From positions 1-64,000 of the forward strand of contig WQZB01000012.1 of assembly GCA_009780955.1 (NCBI GenBank): a DNA stretch of 64,000 bases. Reading direction: 5' to 3'. Source of the DNA: Polyangiaceae bacterium (GTDB taxonomy: Bacteria > Myxococcota_A > Polyangia > Polyangiales > Polyangiaceae). The position numbers and the translations under genes are program-made. Below, piece after piece: positions 16,025 to 24,551 of this stretch (within the stretch, counting starts at the first letter, position 1; the number at the start of each line of letters is the position of its first letter). The notes under the pieces are model-generated. The model searched no databases and was not told the DNA's origin. It saw only the letters and a list, made by a program, of their open reading frames with translations.

Positions 16025-16459
16025 ATGGGCATAGGCAATGCACCGCTGCGAAGGGTGATCCGAGCGACGCTTTGCACTCGCGCCTTAGTGGTACTCGCGG
16101 CAACACTAACCGCCTGTGCCACGATACCGCCGCCGGCGTCGCGCTTGAGCACCGCGGAAAATACCGTGCGCCAAGCGCATGCATCTGGCGCTGCGGCAGA
16201 TCCGGCTGCGAACGAGCACCTTCGGGCCGCCGAGATCGCGATCGCAGCATCGAAAGAGCTCGTGCTGCGCGGTGACAACGAGAAGGCGGCATGGGCTGTT
16301 GCGAAAGGGCAGGCCGATGCGGATCTGTCGCTTGCGCTCGCCGAAGAGGCGCAGGCCAAGAAGGCAGCAGCGCAAGCGGATGCCACGGTTCGAAAGTACG
16401 CAACCGAGCGCGGGCTCTTGACTCCCGAGGCGCCCACACCCAACGCGCGTGCGCGTTGA
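16025..16459 (+). CDS. DUF4398 lipoprotein
   Basis: A 144-residue lipoprotein with a signal peptide ending TLTAC-A. The mature body is one DUF4398 helical hairpin: ENTVRQAHASGAAADPAANEHLRAAEIAI, then a second helix rich in Ala/Lys/Gln. These proteins usually precede OmpA-domain proteins, as here, and probably work in the cell envelope. The end overlaps the region before the next gene, so both are on one transcript. Confidence 0.72.
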   Translation: MGIGNAPLRRVIRATLCTRALVVLAATLTACATIPPPASRLSTAENTVRQAHASGAAADPAANEHLRAAEIAIAASKELVLRGDNEKAAWAVAKGQADADLSLALAEEAQAKKAAAQADATVRKYATERGLLTPEAPTPNARAR

Positions 16460-16490
16460 CGCGCCCAAGTTAGATCTGCGGAGGACCGTC

Positions 16491-17369
16491 GTGAATGGTG
16501 TCGCTCATCGTTTCGCATGCGTGTTCGCTCTTCTGATCGCCGCGGCCTGCGCGCCTTCGCTGCCGCCGCCGGAGCTACGTGATGCGCGCGTGGTGTTCGA
16601 GGGCACCAAAACTAGTAGTGCATCGGAGATCAACCCCACGGGTGTTTTTGAGGCCAGCAAAGCGCTTGACACGGCCGAGATGCGCCAGCAAAAAAAACCT
16701 GGTTCGTCCGAAGCGCGTGCTCTTGCCTACATTGCGCTTCGCAAGTCTCTTCGAGCCGACGTCGACGCACGCGCCGTGCTCGCGCAGGCCGAACAGAAGC
16801 GCGCCGAAGCCGTTCTTGAACGAATGAAGCGCGGCGAGCCCGTGGACACCAAAGCGCTCGTTGGCACGAGCGAGAGTGTGTCGACCGACATTCAGCGCGA
16901 CAACGCCGAGCGGAACGACGAGCGAAACGATGACATGGCCGCCGCGAGTCCCGAAAGCAAAGCGAAAAACAAACTTGCAAGCATTGGCGAGCTTGCAAGC
17001 GTCAAGGACGATTCGCGCGGTATGGTTGTTACCATTGCTGGCGGTGCGCTCGCTCCCAACGATGCTGCTCTGACGCCTTCGGTCCGCGATGGGCTCAACG
17101 AAGTGGCTGTGGCTCTCGAACAAATGCCAGACCGATCCATTGCCGTGTATGGCTACAGCGACGCTGCGGGCTCGGACGAAGGCAGTGTCGAGCTGTCGCG
17201 CGAGCGCGCCGAAGCCGTGCGGCGTCATCTCGTGTCGCGCGGCATTGAGCAAGAGAGGATTCGCGCGGAAGGGCGCGGCAAGCAATCCCCTATCGCGAGC
17301 AACGCAACCCCCGACGGTCGCGCGGCGAACCGGCGCGTCGAGATTGTTGTTGAGAATAGCTCACCATAG
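16491..17369 (+). CDS. OmpA-family lipoprotein (peptidoglycan-binding)
   Basis: A 292-residue outer-membrane-type lipoprotein with lipobox IAAAC-AP. A helical DUF4398-like middle (about 40-170) precedes a canonical OmpA C-domain (about 180-290). That domain has VYGYSDAAGSDEGSVELSRE, RAEAVRRHLVSRGI, AEGRGKQSPIASN and NRRVEIVVE, including the Asp and Arg that bind diaminopimelate. It should tether the outer membrane to the wall. GTG 16491 is chosen because GGAGG lies six bases upstream; the ATG at 16449 would overlap the previous gene. Confidence 0.82.
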   Translation: MNGVAHRFACVFALLIAAACAPSLPPPELRDARVVFEGTKTSSASEINPTGVFEASKALDTAEMRQQKKPGSSEARALAYIALRKSLRADVDARAVLAQAEQKRAEAVLERMKRGEPVDTKALVGTSESVSTDIQRDNAERNDERNDDMAAASPESKAKNKLASIGELASVKDDSRGMVVTIAGGALAPNDAALTPSVRDGLNEVAVALEQMPDRSIAVYGYSDAAGSDEGSVELSRERAEAVRRHLVSRGIEQERIRAEGRGKQSPIASNATPDGRAANRRVEIVVENSSP

Positions 17370-17415
17370 TTCACGGTGGCGGCGAAGCGCGCGCGTGGCG
17401 CTTTGCCATGGCGTT

Positions 17416-17520
17416 GTAGGGGCGCCATTCATGGCGCCCGAATTCATGGCGCCTAACCGCGGCATTTTTGGAATTCATACCATTGGTAGATCCCGAGGGC
17501 GCGATGAATCGCGCCCCTAC
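17416..17520. repeat. REP-like GTAG hairpin pair B
   Basis: GTAGGGGCGCCATTCATGGC at the left and GCGATGAATCGCGCCCCTAC at the right are opposed hairpins with GTAG/CTAC outer ends, separated by about 55 bases containing a further partial copy. It fills most of the intergenic space between the OmpA gene and the next gene. Confidence 0.7.
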
Positions 17521-17571
17521 ACACAGAGGTATGTTCCTTGCTGGGCTCGGAGGTAGTTCGAGGAGAGAGAC

Positions 17572-17952
17572 ATGGATCAAATCTACGGCAACGGGAAGGG
17601 CCCAGGGCAAGCTCGTCACGCGCACCGCGCGGCCGATGCGCGCGTCGCCCTTCGCAATCGCGTCGACAGCGCACGCGACATGCTCGAAAACATGCGCGAT
17701 CAAGCGGAAGTTGCATTCCGTGACCGGCCGTACCTCGTGCCCGTTGCGGCGTGCGCCGTTGGTGTTGGGTTCGGGCTACTCATGGGATCGCGCATTATGC
17801 GCCTGCTGGTCCTTACAACGGTCGGCGCTGTGCTGAGCGATATGTTCGGCGGTGAGATTCGGCGCTTTGGACGCGATTTCGTCGACGACTTGCAGGGGCG
17901 TCTTTCGCAAGGCTCGCAAGGCAACGATCCGAGTAGGCCGCCGTCGATTTAA
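17572..17952 (+). CDS. small membrane protein, DUF883/ElaB-like
   Basis: 126 residues: a charged helical N-terminal half (RVALRNRVDSARDMLENM), then RDRPYLVPVAACAVGVGFGLLMGSR, a glycine-zipper membrane segment like that of ElaB/YqjD (DUF883) proteins, a second hydrophobic stretch and a polar tail. In that family the protein anchors to the inner membrane and may bind ribosomes. The similarity here is limited to the membrane segment. A strong GAGGAGAGAG ribosome site precedes the ATG. Confidence 0.6.
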   Translation: MDQIYGNGKGPGQARHAHRAADARVALRNRVDSARDMLENMRDQAEVAFRDRPYLVPVAACAVGVGFGLLMGSRIMRLLVLTTVGAVLSDMFGGEIRRFGRDFVDDLQGRLSQGSQGNDPSRPPSI

Positions 17953-17973
17953 TTTATGTAATCTACATATTGA

Positions 17974-18525
17974 TTACGGCAAGGATTGGACGGTTTTCCC
18001 TTTCGGTTTGACCTCGACGATCTTGTCTTTCATTGGCGCGAGCAATGCGTAGAGGTCCGCTCGCTCAACCTCGCCAACGGAATTCTCTTCCATGGCAGCC
18101 TTGAACGCCCAAATGAATGCGTCCCACTCGGCGTCGGTAATTCTCAAACCTTTGTGGGCTGATTTCATATCTTTGCCAGTGTATGTGCAGTCGCCGCCCG
18201 TCTCTTGGCAAAGCTGTTCGGTGAAGTGCTCGCGAAACTTCTCTGTGCGTGCTTTTGATAGCCGCGCAAAACGCTTCTTTGTGATCTCGTTGCCAGCGAG
18301 GTTCTTCATAAACGAATCAACGATCTTCGTGATGGCGTCTTTGCCGCCAACACGATCGTAAAGCGATTTCGGAGGGGACGGTTCCGGCACTGGGGTATTT
18401 TCGACTCCGGCGTTGCTCGGTGCTGCAATGGGCTCGGGCGACTTGGGCGGGTGCTTGCTGCCGCACGCAGAGACGAAGGTACACGCGACGATGAGGACCG
18501 AACAAGCGAGCGATCGAGTGTACAT
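17974..18525 (-). CDS. exported lipoprotein truncated haemoglobin (group I-like)
   Basis: 183 residues. A lipoprotein signal peptide (lipobox VSAC, Cys21) and a Pro-rich linker precede a truncated globin fold from about residue 55. YDRVGGKDAITKIVDSF is the A/B-helix start, KRFARLSKARTEKFREHFTEQLCQETGG the C to E region, and KSAHKGLRI provides the proximal haem-ligand His124. The distal B10 position, normally Tyr, appears to be Met73. Truncated haemoglobins bind O2 or NO and are nearly always cytoplasmic, so an outer-membrane or periplasmic location is unusual. Confidence 0.8.
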   Translation of the reverse strand: MYTRSLACSVLIVACTFVSACGSKHPPKSPEPIAAPSNAGVENTPVPEPSPPKSLYDRVGGKDAITKIVDSFMKNLAGNEITKKRFARLSKARTEKFREHFTEQLCQETGGDCTYTGKDMKSAHKGLRITDAEWDAFIWAFKAAMEENSVGEVERADLYALLAPMKDKIVEVKPKGKTVQSLP

Positions 18526-18638
18526 CGTAGGCTCCGGCTCTGGCTTTCTGGCCGCTTCTAGCTTCTAAAACGGCCTTGATCGCCCATGTATAGGCCTCGA
18601 GAACGAAATGGGTCCAGAAAAAAGCCGTAGGGTAACGC

Positions 18639-19151
18639 TTACTCCGATGTTTGCTCCACGGAGCGCTTGACCATTTTGCGGTGGGTTAGACGTTTCTTGA
18701 GGGCTCCCATGTGGTCGATCATCAGCACGCCTTCGAGGTGATCGCACTCATGTTGGACCGCGACGGCGAGCAGGCCGTCGGCGTTGAGCTCAAACCACTT
18801 GCCCTCCCGATCCTGCGCGCGAACCTTGACCGTTGCGGCGCGATCGATCTCTTCCTGAACGCCCGGGAAGCTGAGGCATCCTTCTTTCCAGATCACTTTG
18901 CCGCTGCGTTCGAGAATTTGTGGGTTGATAAACACGCGCAGATCGCTTGGCTCGTTTTCATCGGCCACGTCCACAACGAACAGCTGAAGCGCCTCGCCAA
19001 TCTGGTTGGCGGCAAGGCCAACGCCGGGAGCTGCGTACATCGTTTCGGCCATGTCGTTGATTAGCGCTTGCAGCTCGGGAGTAAATGCCTCGACCTTCTT
19101 GCCGGTCGAGCGAAGGCGCTTGTCGGGGTAGTGGATAATGGTTCGGATCAT
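18639..19151 (-). CDS. def: peptide deformylase
   Basis: 170 residues, usual length. It removes the N-formyl group from nascent proteins. All three motifs are present: GVGLAANQIG (43-52), EGCLSFPG with metal ligand Cys92, and QHECDHLEG with His134, Glu135 and His138. Phe replaces the common Val/Tyr in EGCLSxP, a tolerated change. It is the most downstream gene of the minus-strand housekeeping block, separated from ribD by a REP-like cluster. No fmt is adjacent. Confidence 0.93.
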   Translation of the reverse strand: MIRTIIHYPDKRLRSTGKKVEAFTPELQALINDMAETMYAAPGVGLAANQIGEALQLFVVDVADENEPSDLRVFINPQILERSGKVIWKEGCLSFPGVQEEIDRAATVKVRAQDREGKWFELNADGLLAVAVQHECDHLEGVLMIDHMGALKKRLTHRKMVKRSVEQTSE

Positions 19152-19196
19152 CGTCGAATAATTGTTAGCTTAGGCGCCGAGATATGTCGGTGCGAG

Positions 19197-19280
19197 CGCG
19201 CCCCTACGGGGGCGGCCACAGGGGGCCGCCCCTACGAATGCGTTTTGTTGGTTGTAGGGGCAGACCCCCGTGTCTGCCCT
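19197..19280. repeat. REP-like GTAG hairpin cluster C
   Basis: It contains a GGGGGCGGCC...GGCCGCCCC hairpin ending CTAC, a short spacer ACGAATGCGTTTTGTTGG, then GTAGGGGCAGACCCCCGTGT running into CTGCCCT. The order of hairpin, spacer and second hairpin is the same as at the end of the array inside the RAYT gene (50493-50560), so the two share an ancestor. It lies between def and ribD. Confidence 0.75.
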
Positions 19281-19303
19281 GCCTCGACTTCGCATCAACC
19301 TTT

Positions 19304-20497
19304 TTACTCGGGATAAATCAGTGGTCCATGCACGTATGCGTCGTGACCAACGAGCTCCCATGCTGGCGATGCAATGCGCGGGGCTTGTTGTGGCGTGTCT
19401 GGGCCGGCCCAATCGACAGCGCCTGCTCGGCCTCGAGGACCGAGCAGAATCGGAGCCACGAACACGTGAAGTTCGTCGGCGAAGCGGCCAGCAAGGAAGC
19501 TTCCGGCAAGCTCCGCCCCGCCCTCGACCATGAGCGAAACAACCCCTCGTTGAGCGAGCGCGCGCAGCGCCGAGAACATGTCGATACGCCCTTCGGTTGA
19601 CTGCGGTGAGCGAAGACACGTTACGCCGAATGAGGCAAGCTCAGTTTCGGCGTTTTGTGACGCGTCGAGACCACAGAGCACCAGGGTTGATGTTTCGCGG
19701 GCGGTTGTGACAAGACGCGACGATGTTGGAAGCCGAAGCTTGGTGTCGAAAATCACGCGCGTTGGGTTGTCGCCAGGGACATCGCGTACGGTCAGGCGCG
19801 GATCGTCGGCTAGTGCCGTTGCGATACCAACCGCCACCGCGTCGCTGTACGATCGTAAAAGGTGAACTTTGGCGCGTGCGTCGGCGCCGGTAACCCACTT
19901 CGATGCGCCGCTTCGTGTGGCAATGCGACCGTCGAGTGAGAGCGCAAGCTTGAGCGATACGTATGGCAAGCCCGTGGTGACGTACTTTTCCCAGCGCGCG
20001 ATGACCAAACGCGCTTGCGCTTCGCGCACACCAACAACAACCTCGATGCCGGCGCGCTGCAGCTTTTCGATTCCTTGGCCGTCAACGTGAGGGTTCGGAT
20101 CGCGCACGCCAACAACGACGCGCGCCACCTTGGCGGCGATGATCGTGTCGGTGCACTGTGGCGTGCGGCCTTGGTGGTTGCACGGCTCGAGGGTCACGAA
20201 AAGGATTGCGCCATTGGCCTTGTCGCCTGCCGCGCGCAAGGCTGCCACTTCGGCATGGTCACCACCCGCGCGCTCGTGGTGAGCCGCGGCAATGAGCTGA
20301 CCATTTTTGACGACGATGGCGCCAACGTGAGGGTTGGGCGATGGGTTGCCATTTCGCGCATGCGTGAGCGCGAGATCCATCCACCGGTCGTCCTCGGTGC
20401 GCGGCGCGACGGGCGAGGGAGAGCTCGAAACAGGAGGCAGTTCGTCGTGGTTCTGCGGCGAGTGTGGGTTACTTGGGTCCATCACGATCCCCATCAC
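19304..20497 (-). CDS. ribD: bifunctional riboflavin deaminase/reductase RibD
   Basis: A 397-residue two-domain enzyme for steps two and three of riboflavin synthesis. The deaminase domain (about 40-180) has GDHAEVAAL and LEPCNHQGRTPQC zinc motifs. The reductase domain (about 185-395) has YVSLKLALSLDGRIA, SKWVTGADAR and VEGGAELAGSFL, which bind NADPH and substrate. Its first codons overlap the nrdR stop (GTGATG over TGA), with GTG 20497 and ATG 20494 both possible. No ribE/ribBA lies in the window, and I see no FMN riboswitch in front. Confidence 0.93.
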   Translation of the reverse strand: MMGIVMDPSNPHSPQNHDELPPVSSSPSPVAPRTEDDRWMDLALTHARNGNPSPNPHVGAIVVKNGQLIAAAHHERAGGDHAEVAALRAAGDKANGAILFVTLEPCNHQGRTPQCTDTIIAAKVARVVVGVRDPNPHVDGQGIEKLQRAGIEVVVGVREAQARLVIARWEKYVTTGLPYVSLKLALSLDGRIATRSGASKWVTGADARAKVHLLRSYSDAVAVGIATALADDPRLTVRDVPGDNPTRVIFDTKLRLPTSSRLVTTARETSTLVLCGLDASQNAETELASFGVTCLRSPQSTEGRIDMFSALRALAQRGVVSLMVEGGAELAGSFLAGRFADELHVFVAPILLGPRGRAGAVDWAGPDTPQQAPRIASPAWELVGHDAYVHGPLIYPE

Positions 20498-21024
20498 GAT
20501 CCGTGGCGCCGTTCGACGGGCACGGATCTCGCTAAGCGCGTGCTGCTGCCGCTAGTTTGGTCGGTTTGCTCGGCAAGCTCGGCGAGTCGGTCGATTTCTG
20601 TGCGCAGTTCGTCGATGTCGCGGAACTGGCGATAAACACTTGCAAAGCGCACGTACGCAACAGGATCAATCGCACGCAGCCGTGCCATCACGAGCTCGCC
20701 AAGGCGCTTGGAGCTTATCTCTTTGTCGCCGATGTCAATGAGTTCGCGTTCCAGTGTGTCAACGGTTTCTTCGAGACGCGCAAGGGGCACGGCGCGCTTG
20801 TCGCACGCGCGGCGTAGGCCTCCTAGAACCTTCTGCCGATCGAACACCTCGCGGCGACCGTCTTTCTTCACGACGAGCGGCAGGACCTCTTCGACGCGCT
20901 CATACGTCGTGAAGCGCCGCACGCAGACTTCGCATTCGCGTCGCCTACGAATCACGTCACCGTTCGTGGATGCGCGCGAATCGGTGACTTTCGTGTCGGG
21001 CGCCGTGCAGAACGGACACTTCAT
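20494..21024 (-). CDS. nrdR: transcriptional repressor NrdR
   Basis: A 176-residue repressor of ribonucleotide reductase genes. A zinc ribbon (MKCPFCTAPDTKV and RRRECEVCVRRFTTYERVE) is followed by an ATP-cone (VVKKDGRREVFDRQKVLGGLRRAC) that senses ATP/dATP. The ATG at 21024 puts MKCPFC at the N terminus, as in all NrdR; the longer frame belongs to fabF antisense. It lies between fabF (one base after its stop) and ribD (4-base overlap). The nrd genes themselves are not here. Confidence 0.93.
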   Translation of the reverse strand: MKCPFCTAPDTKVTDSRASTNGDVIRRRRECEVCVRRFTTYERVEEVLPLVVKKDGRREVFDRQKVLGGLRRACDKRAVPLARLEETVDTLERELIDIGDKEISSKRLGELVMARLRAIDPVAYVRFASVYRQFRDIDELRTEIDRLAELAEQTDQTSGSSTRLARSVPVERRHGS

Positions 21025-21025
21025 T

Positions 21026-22270
21026 TTAGCCTTCGAAGCGGGAAAACACGAGCGAGCAGTTCGTGCCGCCGAAGCCAAACGAGTTGTTGAGGGCATGGCG
21101 CACGCGTCGCTCACGCGTTGTAAGTGCAACGAAGTCCAGGGGACACTCTGGATCTTGATCGGTGAGGTTGATGGTTGGTGGAATCTTTCCTTCCAGAATG
21201 GCGAGCGCGCAGATCGCGCTTTCTACCGCGCCCGCTGCACCAAGAAGGTGACCTATCATCGACTTCGTCGAGCTCACCCAAAGCTTCTTCGAAAGTGCGT
21301 AGTCGCCAAACACACCCGCGATGGCTTCCGACTCGGCGATATCACCTACAGGCGTGGAAGTGCCATGCGCGTTGATGTAGTCGACTTCATCAACCGCGAT
21401 ACCAGCGTCTTTCAGCGCCATTTTCATGGCGCGTTGCGCGCCTTCGCCGTGAGGCGCCGGCTGCGTGAGATGATTGGCGTCGCTGGAAGCGCCGTAGCCT
21501 GTAATTTCCGCGTAGATCTTGGCACCGCGTTTTTTCGCACGCGTGAGAGGCTCGAGAACGAGGATGCCGGAGCCTTCCCCAACGACAAAACCATCGCGCC
21601 CTTTGTCGAACGGGCGGCTTGCTAGAGGTGGATCGTTATTGCGCTTTGACAGCGCGTACATCGCCTCGAACCCGCCAATGCCAACCGGCGTGACCGTGGC
21701 TTCCGCGCCGCCGGCGACCATCAATTGTGCACGCCCGCGACGAATCCACTCGAACGCTTCGCCAATGGCGTGAGCGCCGCTCGAGCACGCACTCGTTGTG
21801 CAGTAGCTCGGACCGCGCAGCCCGTAGGCCATGGAAACCTGTCCTGCGGCGAGGTTCGCGATGATGCCGGGGATGGAGTACGGGCTAACTTTCTGCGGCC
21901 CCTTTTCCATCAACGTTTGCTTCGTTTTTTCGAATGTGAACAGACCGCCAAGGCCAACACCAATGAAGCAGCCTGCTTCGTCGCGCTCTGCGTCAGTTAG
22001 CTCGAGCCCCGAGTCTTCTATCGCCATGCTGGCTGCACCAAGCGCAAACTCGGTGAAGCGATCCATTTCTTTAAGCTTTTTCTTTTCGATGAAGCGCGTC
22101 GCATCCCAACCTTTGACCTCGCCCGCGATGTGCACCCGGAAGCTTGAGGAATCAAAATGGGTGATTTTGCCGATGCCACTCGTTCCGGCAAGCAGTGCCT
22201 GCCAGGACTCGGAACAACCGATCCCTAAAGGAGTGACAAGACCAAGGCCAGTGATGACGACGCGTTCCAT
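21026..22270 (-). CDS. fabF: 3-oxoacyl-ACP synthase II
   Basis: A 414-residue condensing enzyme that elongates acyl-ACP with malonyl-ACP. The catalytic Cys162 is in TTSACSSGAH, with the two His in NAHGTSTPVGD and STKSMIGHLLGAAGA. The N terminus MERVVITGLGLVTPLG is typical. The acpP stop lies 38 bases upstream, the usual acpP-fabF pairing. Confidence 0.95.
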   Translation of the reverse strand: MERVVITGLGLVTPLGIGCSESWQALLAGTSGIGKITHFDSSSFRVHIAGEVKGWDATRFIEKKKLKEMDRFTEFALGAASMAIEDSGLELTDAERDEAGCFIGVGLGGLFTFEKTKQTLMEKGPQKVSPYSIPGIIANLAAGQVSMAYGLRGPSYCTTSACSSGAHAIGEAFEWIRRGRAQLMVAGGAEATVTPVGIGGFEAMYALSKRNNDPPLASRPFDKGRDGFVVGEGSGILVLEPLTRAKKRGAKIYAEITGYGASSDANHLTQPAPHGEGAQRAMKMALKDAGIAVDEVDYINAHGTSTPVGDIAESEAIAGVFGDYALSKKLWVSSTKSMIGHLLGAAGAVESAICALAILEGKIPPTINLTDQDPECPLDFVALTTRERRVRHALNNSFGFGGTNCSLVFSRFEG

Positions 22271-22308
22271 GGGCTCAAATCTGGTGAATTGGTGACAGCC
22301 GGCGAAAG

Positions 22309-22551
22309 TTATTTCTTCGCGTGCTTGTCGATGTAATCGATCGCGTCTTGCACAGTTCGGATCTTTTCCGTGTCTTCGTCCGGAATGTCGATCTCGAAAG
22401 CTTCTTCGAACGCGAGGACGAGTTCCACCAAACCGAGTGAATCGGCGCCGAGATCCTCGATGAACGTGGATTCTGGCTTGATGTCTTTCTCCTCGACGTC
22501 GAGCTGCTCTTGGATAATTCGCTTGACCTCGCTCGCGATGTCCTGGGCCAT
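22309..22551 (-). CDS. acpP: acyl carrier protein
   Basis: An 80-residue acidic carrier of fatty acid synthesis. The phosphopantetheine attachment is Ser38 in [15 protein letters not shown] 22551 is chosen over an in-frame start six codons upstream because AGGGAA lies just before it and the product then has the usual length. The 209 bases between fabG and acpP are long for this operon and may hold an extra promoter, although I see no convincing hexamers. Confidence 0.95.
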   Translation of the reverse strand: MAQDIASEVKRIIQEQLDVEEKDIKPESTFIEDLGADSLGLVELVLAFEEAFEIDIPDEDTEKIRTVQDAIDYIDKHAKK

Positions 22552-22760
22552 TCGTTGTTCCCTCTTCAATGTCCGTCAGAATAAAGACCCAGAGCTTGTG
22601 CCCTGAGCGAAAGGAGAAGTAATGATGAGATGAGATGTGCGGCTGCCCCGCACGAGTCGCTTTCTACACAGCCTTTTGGGCGTCTGCAACAACGCCATTG
22701 GCTCCTGGCTGTCGGGAAAGTGTGTGGCTGGCGCCACTGCGACGCGTCAAGTTCCACGCC

Positions 22761-23507
22761 TTACACGTACATTCCCCCGTTGACACGAAGAACTTGACCG
22801 GTGATGTACGCCGCCTCGTCACTTGCGAGAAAAGCGCATGCCGCGGCGACCTCGCGGCTCGTTCCCGTGCGCGCAAGAGGTACGGCCTTGATGATTTGCT
22901 CTTTCATCTGGCTTGTCATCGAGCTTGTCATGTCGGTGTCGATGTAGCCGGGGGCAATCGCGTTGACCGTAATGTTGCGCGAGGCAAACTCGCGCGCGAT
23001 TGACTTCGCCGCGCCGATGAGCGCCGCCTTCGTTGCCGCGTAAGCGGTTTGGCCTACGTTGCCCATTTCACCCACGACGCTCGACAGGAAAATGATTCTC
23101 CCGGCTCTCGCGCGCATCATGATTTTCGTGGCGGCGCGCGCCGAACGGAGAGACCCCTTGAGGTTTACTTGCACGAGGCGATCGACGTCTTCGTCTTTCA
23201 GGCGGAGCAAAAGGCCGTCGATCGAGATTCCGGCGTTGGCAACGAGAATGTCGAGTCGACCATGCCGTTTCGCCACGCTTTCAATGGCCGGCTCGACGGC
23301 GTTCGTGTCGGCAACGTCGAAGCCGACGATCTCCGCGCGGCCGCCTTTGGCAACAATGCCGTCGGCAACTTCGCGCGCCTGGGCCTCGCCCTTGACGTAA
23401 TTGACAACGACCGTGGCACCTTGTTCGGCAAGCCCTTCGCAGATTGCACGACCAATGCCGCGCGAGCCACCAGTTACCAACGCAACTTTGCCGTCAAGCT
23501 TGAACAT
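22761..23507 (-). CDS. fabG: 3-oxoacyl-ACP reductase
   Basis: A 248-residue short-chain dehydrogenase that reduces 3-ketoacyl-ACP with NADPH. The cofactor loop GGSRGIGRA is near residue 12. The catalytic Ser is in [11 protein letters not shown] and the YAATK pair follows. [11 protein letters not shown] and the C-terminal [11 protein letters not shown]-type end ([14 protein letters not shown]) fit FabG. The ATG at 23507 gives [14 protein letters not shown]; the longer frame is spurious. Confidence 0.93.
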   Translation of the reverse strand: MFKLDGKVALVTGGSRGIGRAICEGLAEQGATVVVNYVKGEAQAREVADGIVAKGGRAEIVGFDVADTNAVEPAIESVAKRHGRLDILVANAGISIDGLLLRLKDEDVDRLVQVNLKGSLRSARAATKIMMRARAGRIIFLSSVVGEMGNVGQTAYAATKAALIGAAKSIAREFASRNITVNAIAPGYIDTDMTSSMTSQMKEQIIKAVPLARTGTSREVAAACAFLASDEAAYITGQVLRVNGGMYV

Positions 23508-23541
23508 ATCTTCTTCCTTGTATTGTGGCTTTGCGCCTTCT

Positions 23542-24513
23542 TTAAGACACAGATGACGAAAGAAAGGCATCTAGCCCGTGGATGCCTGCGATGTCACCGA
23601 CGCTCGTGACTTTCATGTCTTTCGCGATGCGCCTCGCGAGACCTGCGAGCACCTTACCCGGCCCAATTTCTATGGCGTGCGTGACGCCTTCCATGTGCAT
23701 GAGGGCAATGGCTTGCTCCCAACGCACAGCCCCGTCAACCTGACGAACGAGCAGCTCTTTCACGCGCGATGGCTCGGTGTTCGGTCGCGCATCGACGTTT
23801 GCGACGACCGGAAAGGCGAGCGGTTTGATGTCGATTTTGTCGAGCTCCTCGGCCACGGCAACTGCTGCGGGCGCCATGAGCGCGCAGTGGAAAGGGGCGC
23901 TTACCTTGAGAGGGATCGCTCTTCCCTTTTCGTCCCCAGCAAGTGACGAGGCGCGGGCCACGGCGCGTGCGGTGCCAGCGATGACGACTTGTCCGGGCGC
24001 ATTGAAGTTTGCGCACGAAACAACGCCGTAGTCGTTACCCTCGGCGTCTTTGTCGCTGGCAACGTCGCGGCAGATGCGCTCGATGCGGCTTGCGTCGAGC
24101 CCCATGATGGCTGCCATGGCTCCTATGCCCTGCGGGGTGGCTTCTTGCATCGCGCGGCCGCGGGCGCGCACGACACGCACCGCGTCTTCGAGTGAAAGCG
24201 CGCCGGTTGCGACGAGCGCCGAGTATTCACCGAGCGAGTGGCCGGCCACGAAACGAGGTTCGGGTAGATTCGTGTATTTTTCACGCATTGCTGCGAGCAC
24301 GGCCATGCTCATGGTGACGAGCGCGGGCTGCGCGTTTGCCGTGAGCGTGAGCGTGTCTTCGGGGCCTTCGAGGATGATCTTCGAAAGTGGCTGACCGAGC
24401 GCTGCATCGACGCGTGCGAAAATATCGCGTGCCGCGGGCGAGGCATCGAGGAGATCTTTGCCCATGCCGACGGCTTGGGAACCCTGGCCAGGAAAGAGCC
24501 ACGCAATTTGCAT
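23542..24513 (-). CDS. fabD: malonyl-CoA:ACP transacylase
   Basis: A 323-residue enzyme loading malonate onto ACP. The nucleophile is Ser93 in [27 protein letters not shown] is at the N terminus and SAPFHCALM carries the catalytic His. ATG 24513 is the family start. It is normally preceded by plsX and fabH, but here a lipoprotein gene precedes it instead. Confidence 0.94.
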   Translation of the reverse strand: MQIAWLFPGQGSQAVGMGKDLLDASPAARDIFARVDAALGQPLSKIILEGPEDTLTLTANAQPALVTMSMAVLAAMREKYTNLPEPRFVAGHSLGEYSALVATGALSLEDAVRVVRARGRAMQEATPQGIGAMAAIMGLDASRIERICRDVASDKDAEGNDYGVVSCANFNAPGQVVIAGTARAVARASSLAGDEKGRAIPLKVSAPFHCALMAPAAVAVAEELDKIDIKPLAFPVVANVDARPNTEPSRVKELLVRQVDGAVRWEQAIALMHMEGVTHAIEIGPGKVLAGLARRIAKDMKVTSVGDIAGIHGLDAFLSSSVS

Positions 24514-24551
24514 AAACGCGCAAAATAGCGCACGTGCTGCTACGCGCCTAG

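Noticed and set aside
22571-22760. Possible riboswitch or leader between fabG and acpP
   Set aside because: No conserved riboswitch motif or convincing long hairpin is visible, and promoter hexamers are weak. I note only an unusually long gap.
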